A stretch of 16,067 bases of DNA from CAYUIS01 sp964444825 (GTDB lineage: Bacteria; Chloroflexota; Anaerolineae; B4-G1): contig CAYUIS010000127.1 in the NCBI GenBank assembly GCA_964444825.1, positions 1 to 16,067 on the forward strand, in the 5' to 3' direction. The notes beneath the pieces were generated by a model. It worked only from the letters and a program-made list of their open reading frames with translations, made no database searches and was not told where the DNA came from. The stretch's first letter is position 1, and every line of letters starts with the position of its first letter. Below, one piece after another: positions 14,626-16,067 of the stretch. The position numbers were made by a program, and so were the translations under genes.

Positions 14626-16067
14626 TTGTCTGGAGTAGACACACTCGCGTGGGGGCAGACGCTGGGACTTTTAGCGCCCGAATTGGTGCTTCTGGTGACA
14701 GCTCTGTTCATCTTGGGAGCGGACGCGGTACTCCCATACGAGAGGATAGGGAAGGAAAAGACGTGGATACCGTGGGCCATGCTGGTAGGCCTGGCCGTTG
14801 CGCTGGCCGCCACGGTCTCGCTGTGGGGCGCGAACACGCGGGTCCTGGCCGTGCTCTCGGTAGATCCCTTTGCTTTGATGGTCAAATCGGTCGCCCTGGT
14901 GGCGATGGGAATGGTAGCGCTCTCCTCCGATGTCTACATACGGGCGCACAGCCGGTACCAGGCCGAGTTCTATGCCCTGTTGCTTTTTGCCACCCTGGCG
15001 ATATGCCTTTTGGGCGGCGCGACCAATCTGATTATGGTCTTTCTGGCCTTTGACTTTCTCAGCATCACCTCCTACATCCTCACCGGTTATCTGCGGGATG
15101 ACCGCCGCTCGTCAGAGGCGGCGATCAAGTACTTTTTGTACGGTGCTGCCGTTTCAGCGGTGATGCTCTACGGGATGTCGTGGTTCTATGGAGTGACCGG
15201 CTCCACGGATCTGAGCGGCATAGCTGCGGCCCTGACGGGCACGGAAGACATGGTGCGGCCAGTTATTCTGCCGGCGCTGATATTCGTGGCGGCAGGGTTC
15301 GCATTCAAGATCGGCGCGGTGCCTTTCCATCAGTGGGCGCCGGACGCCTACGAGGGCGCACCGACGCCCGTGACTGCCTTTCTCTCAGTGGGTCCCAAGA
15401 TCGCCGGCTTTGCGGTCATCATTCGAGTGCTGATGATTGCGCTGCCCTTGGACCTGATGAGCCTGGCGATGGACTGGCGCGCGCTGCTTATGGCTATCTC
15501 GGCGTTGACGATGACGATCGGCAACCTGGTGGCGCTGTGGCAAAGCAACATCAAACGGCTGCTAGCATATTCGAGCATCGCGCAGGCTGGTTACATTCTC
15601 ATCGGCGTGGTCGCAGCATCCCCACGGGGAATATCGGCAGTACTGCTCTACCTGTCCGCCTACGCGATCACCAACCTGGGAGCCTTTGCAGCCGTCATCG
15701 CATTCTCCAACCAGACCGGCTCCGACGAGATCGATGACTATGCGGGACTGCACAAACGCGCGCCCGTGGTGGCCGGGGTGATGATCGTATGCCTGCTGTC
15801 GCTGGCGGGNNNNNNNNNNTCCCTCCGACGGCCGGTTTCGTGGGTAAATTGTGGCTCTTTTCCGCGGCCATTGAGGAAGGCATGCTGTGGTTGGCCGCCC
15901 TTGGTGTGATCAACAGCGTGATATCGGTTTCATACTACTGGAAAATCATACGCGCCATGTACCTTGCTCCGGCGGAGACCGAGGAAGAACTGGCGACTTC
16001 GCCCGCGTTGGCGGTCGCGTTGGGAGCATCCATAATCGGTATATTCGCTGTGGGGATCTTTCCCACC
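14626..16067 (+). CDS. nuoN: NADH-quinone oxidoreductase subunit N (TTG start, interrupted by N gap, partial)
   Basis: This is the third antiporter-like subunit (ND2 homologue). It starts at a TTG (14626) five bases after GGGAGGAGGA; no ATG or GTG fits. The first 395 codons carry K228 in GFAFKIGAVPFHQWAPDAYEG, and LLAYSSIAQAGYILIG (312-327). The position of the usual membrane glutamate is Asp (D143, FLAFDFLSITSY). The sequence runs into 10 Ns after LSLAG. Past the gap a different frame (codons from 15822) continues the same protein as PPTAGFVGKLWLF and onward to the window edge, so the gene is intact across the gap and the apparent frameshift is an artefact of gap length. About 478 residues are visible in total, close to the full family length (about 480-500), so only a short C-terminus is missing. 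Confidence 0.93.
15810..15819. other. Assembly gap (10 N) inside nuoN
   Basis: Ten Ns replace sequence inside the conserved LAG-I-PPTAGF motif. Joining the GG before the gap to the TC after it with two bases restores Gly-Ile and the reading frame, so the true gap is most likely 2 bases. Confidence 0.95.

Noticed and set aside
1..16067. CRISPR arrays, tRNA or rRNA genes, phage genes
   Set aside because: No regularly spaced repeats, cloverleaf sequences, rRNA motifs or phage structural genes were seen on either strand.

Overview
The window looks like part of a draft genome of a Chloroflexota bacterium, probably Anaerolineae-like. The grounds are moderate GC content, a solute-binding lipoprotein with a Val/Glu/Pro/Thr-rich linker behind its lipobox (common in that phylum), and complex I subunits with long extensions. 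The lineage is inferred from protein style, not from a marker gene. A run of 10 Ns at 15810-15819 shows that this is a scaffolded assembly.

Left part, minus strand (about 1-5293): a carbohydrate ABC-transport locus read right to left. It holds a LacI-family regulator (4274-5293), a sugar-binding lipoprotein (2725-4164), a MalF-type permease (1647-2606) and a MalG-type permease (723-1634). No ATP-binding subunit is present, so a shared MsmX/UgpC-type ATPase elsewhere is likely. The lacI promoter is unusually clear: a TTGACT-17-TATACT promoter has a perfect 16-bp palindrome filling its spacer, and a second palindrome lies 33 bp downstream. A strong 14-bp hairpin separates the binding-protein gene from the permeases. 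Beyond the MalG gene the locus is damaged. At 100-256 lie the two out-of-frame halves of a GH130 glycoside phosphorylase N-terminus, running into what looks like the start of a GH13_18-type sugar phosphorylase at the window edge. A 139-bp element with 16-bp terminal inverted repeats and 11-bp direct repeats (421-581) sits upstream of that scar.

Middle (5455-8023): an ABC1/UbiB-family atypical kinase with a C-terminal membrane anchor (minus strand), and divergent from it a 237-aa protein with two transmembrane helices and a WYL-like domain but no DNA-binding domain. Both have recognisable promoters in the shared 166-bp region.

Right part, plus strand (8119-16067): a tight operon nuoA-H-J-K-L-M-N behind tandem promoters. 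These are exactly the seven membrane-arm subunits of complex I. The hydrophilic subunits B, C, D, E, F, G and I are absent from the run and must be encoded elsewhere if the enzyme is complete. NuoL carries a 13-histidine loop and a C-terminal region of three related FD...VDG repeats before its last membrane helix. NuoN is split by the N gap; the conserved sequence on each side implies that about 2 nucleotides, not 10, are missing there.
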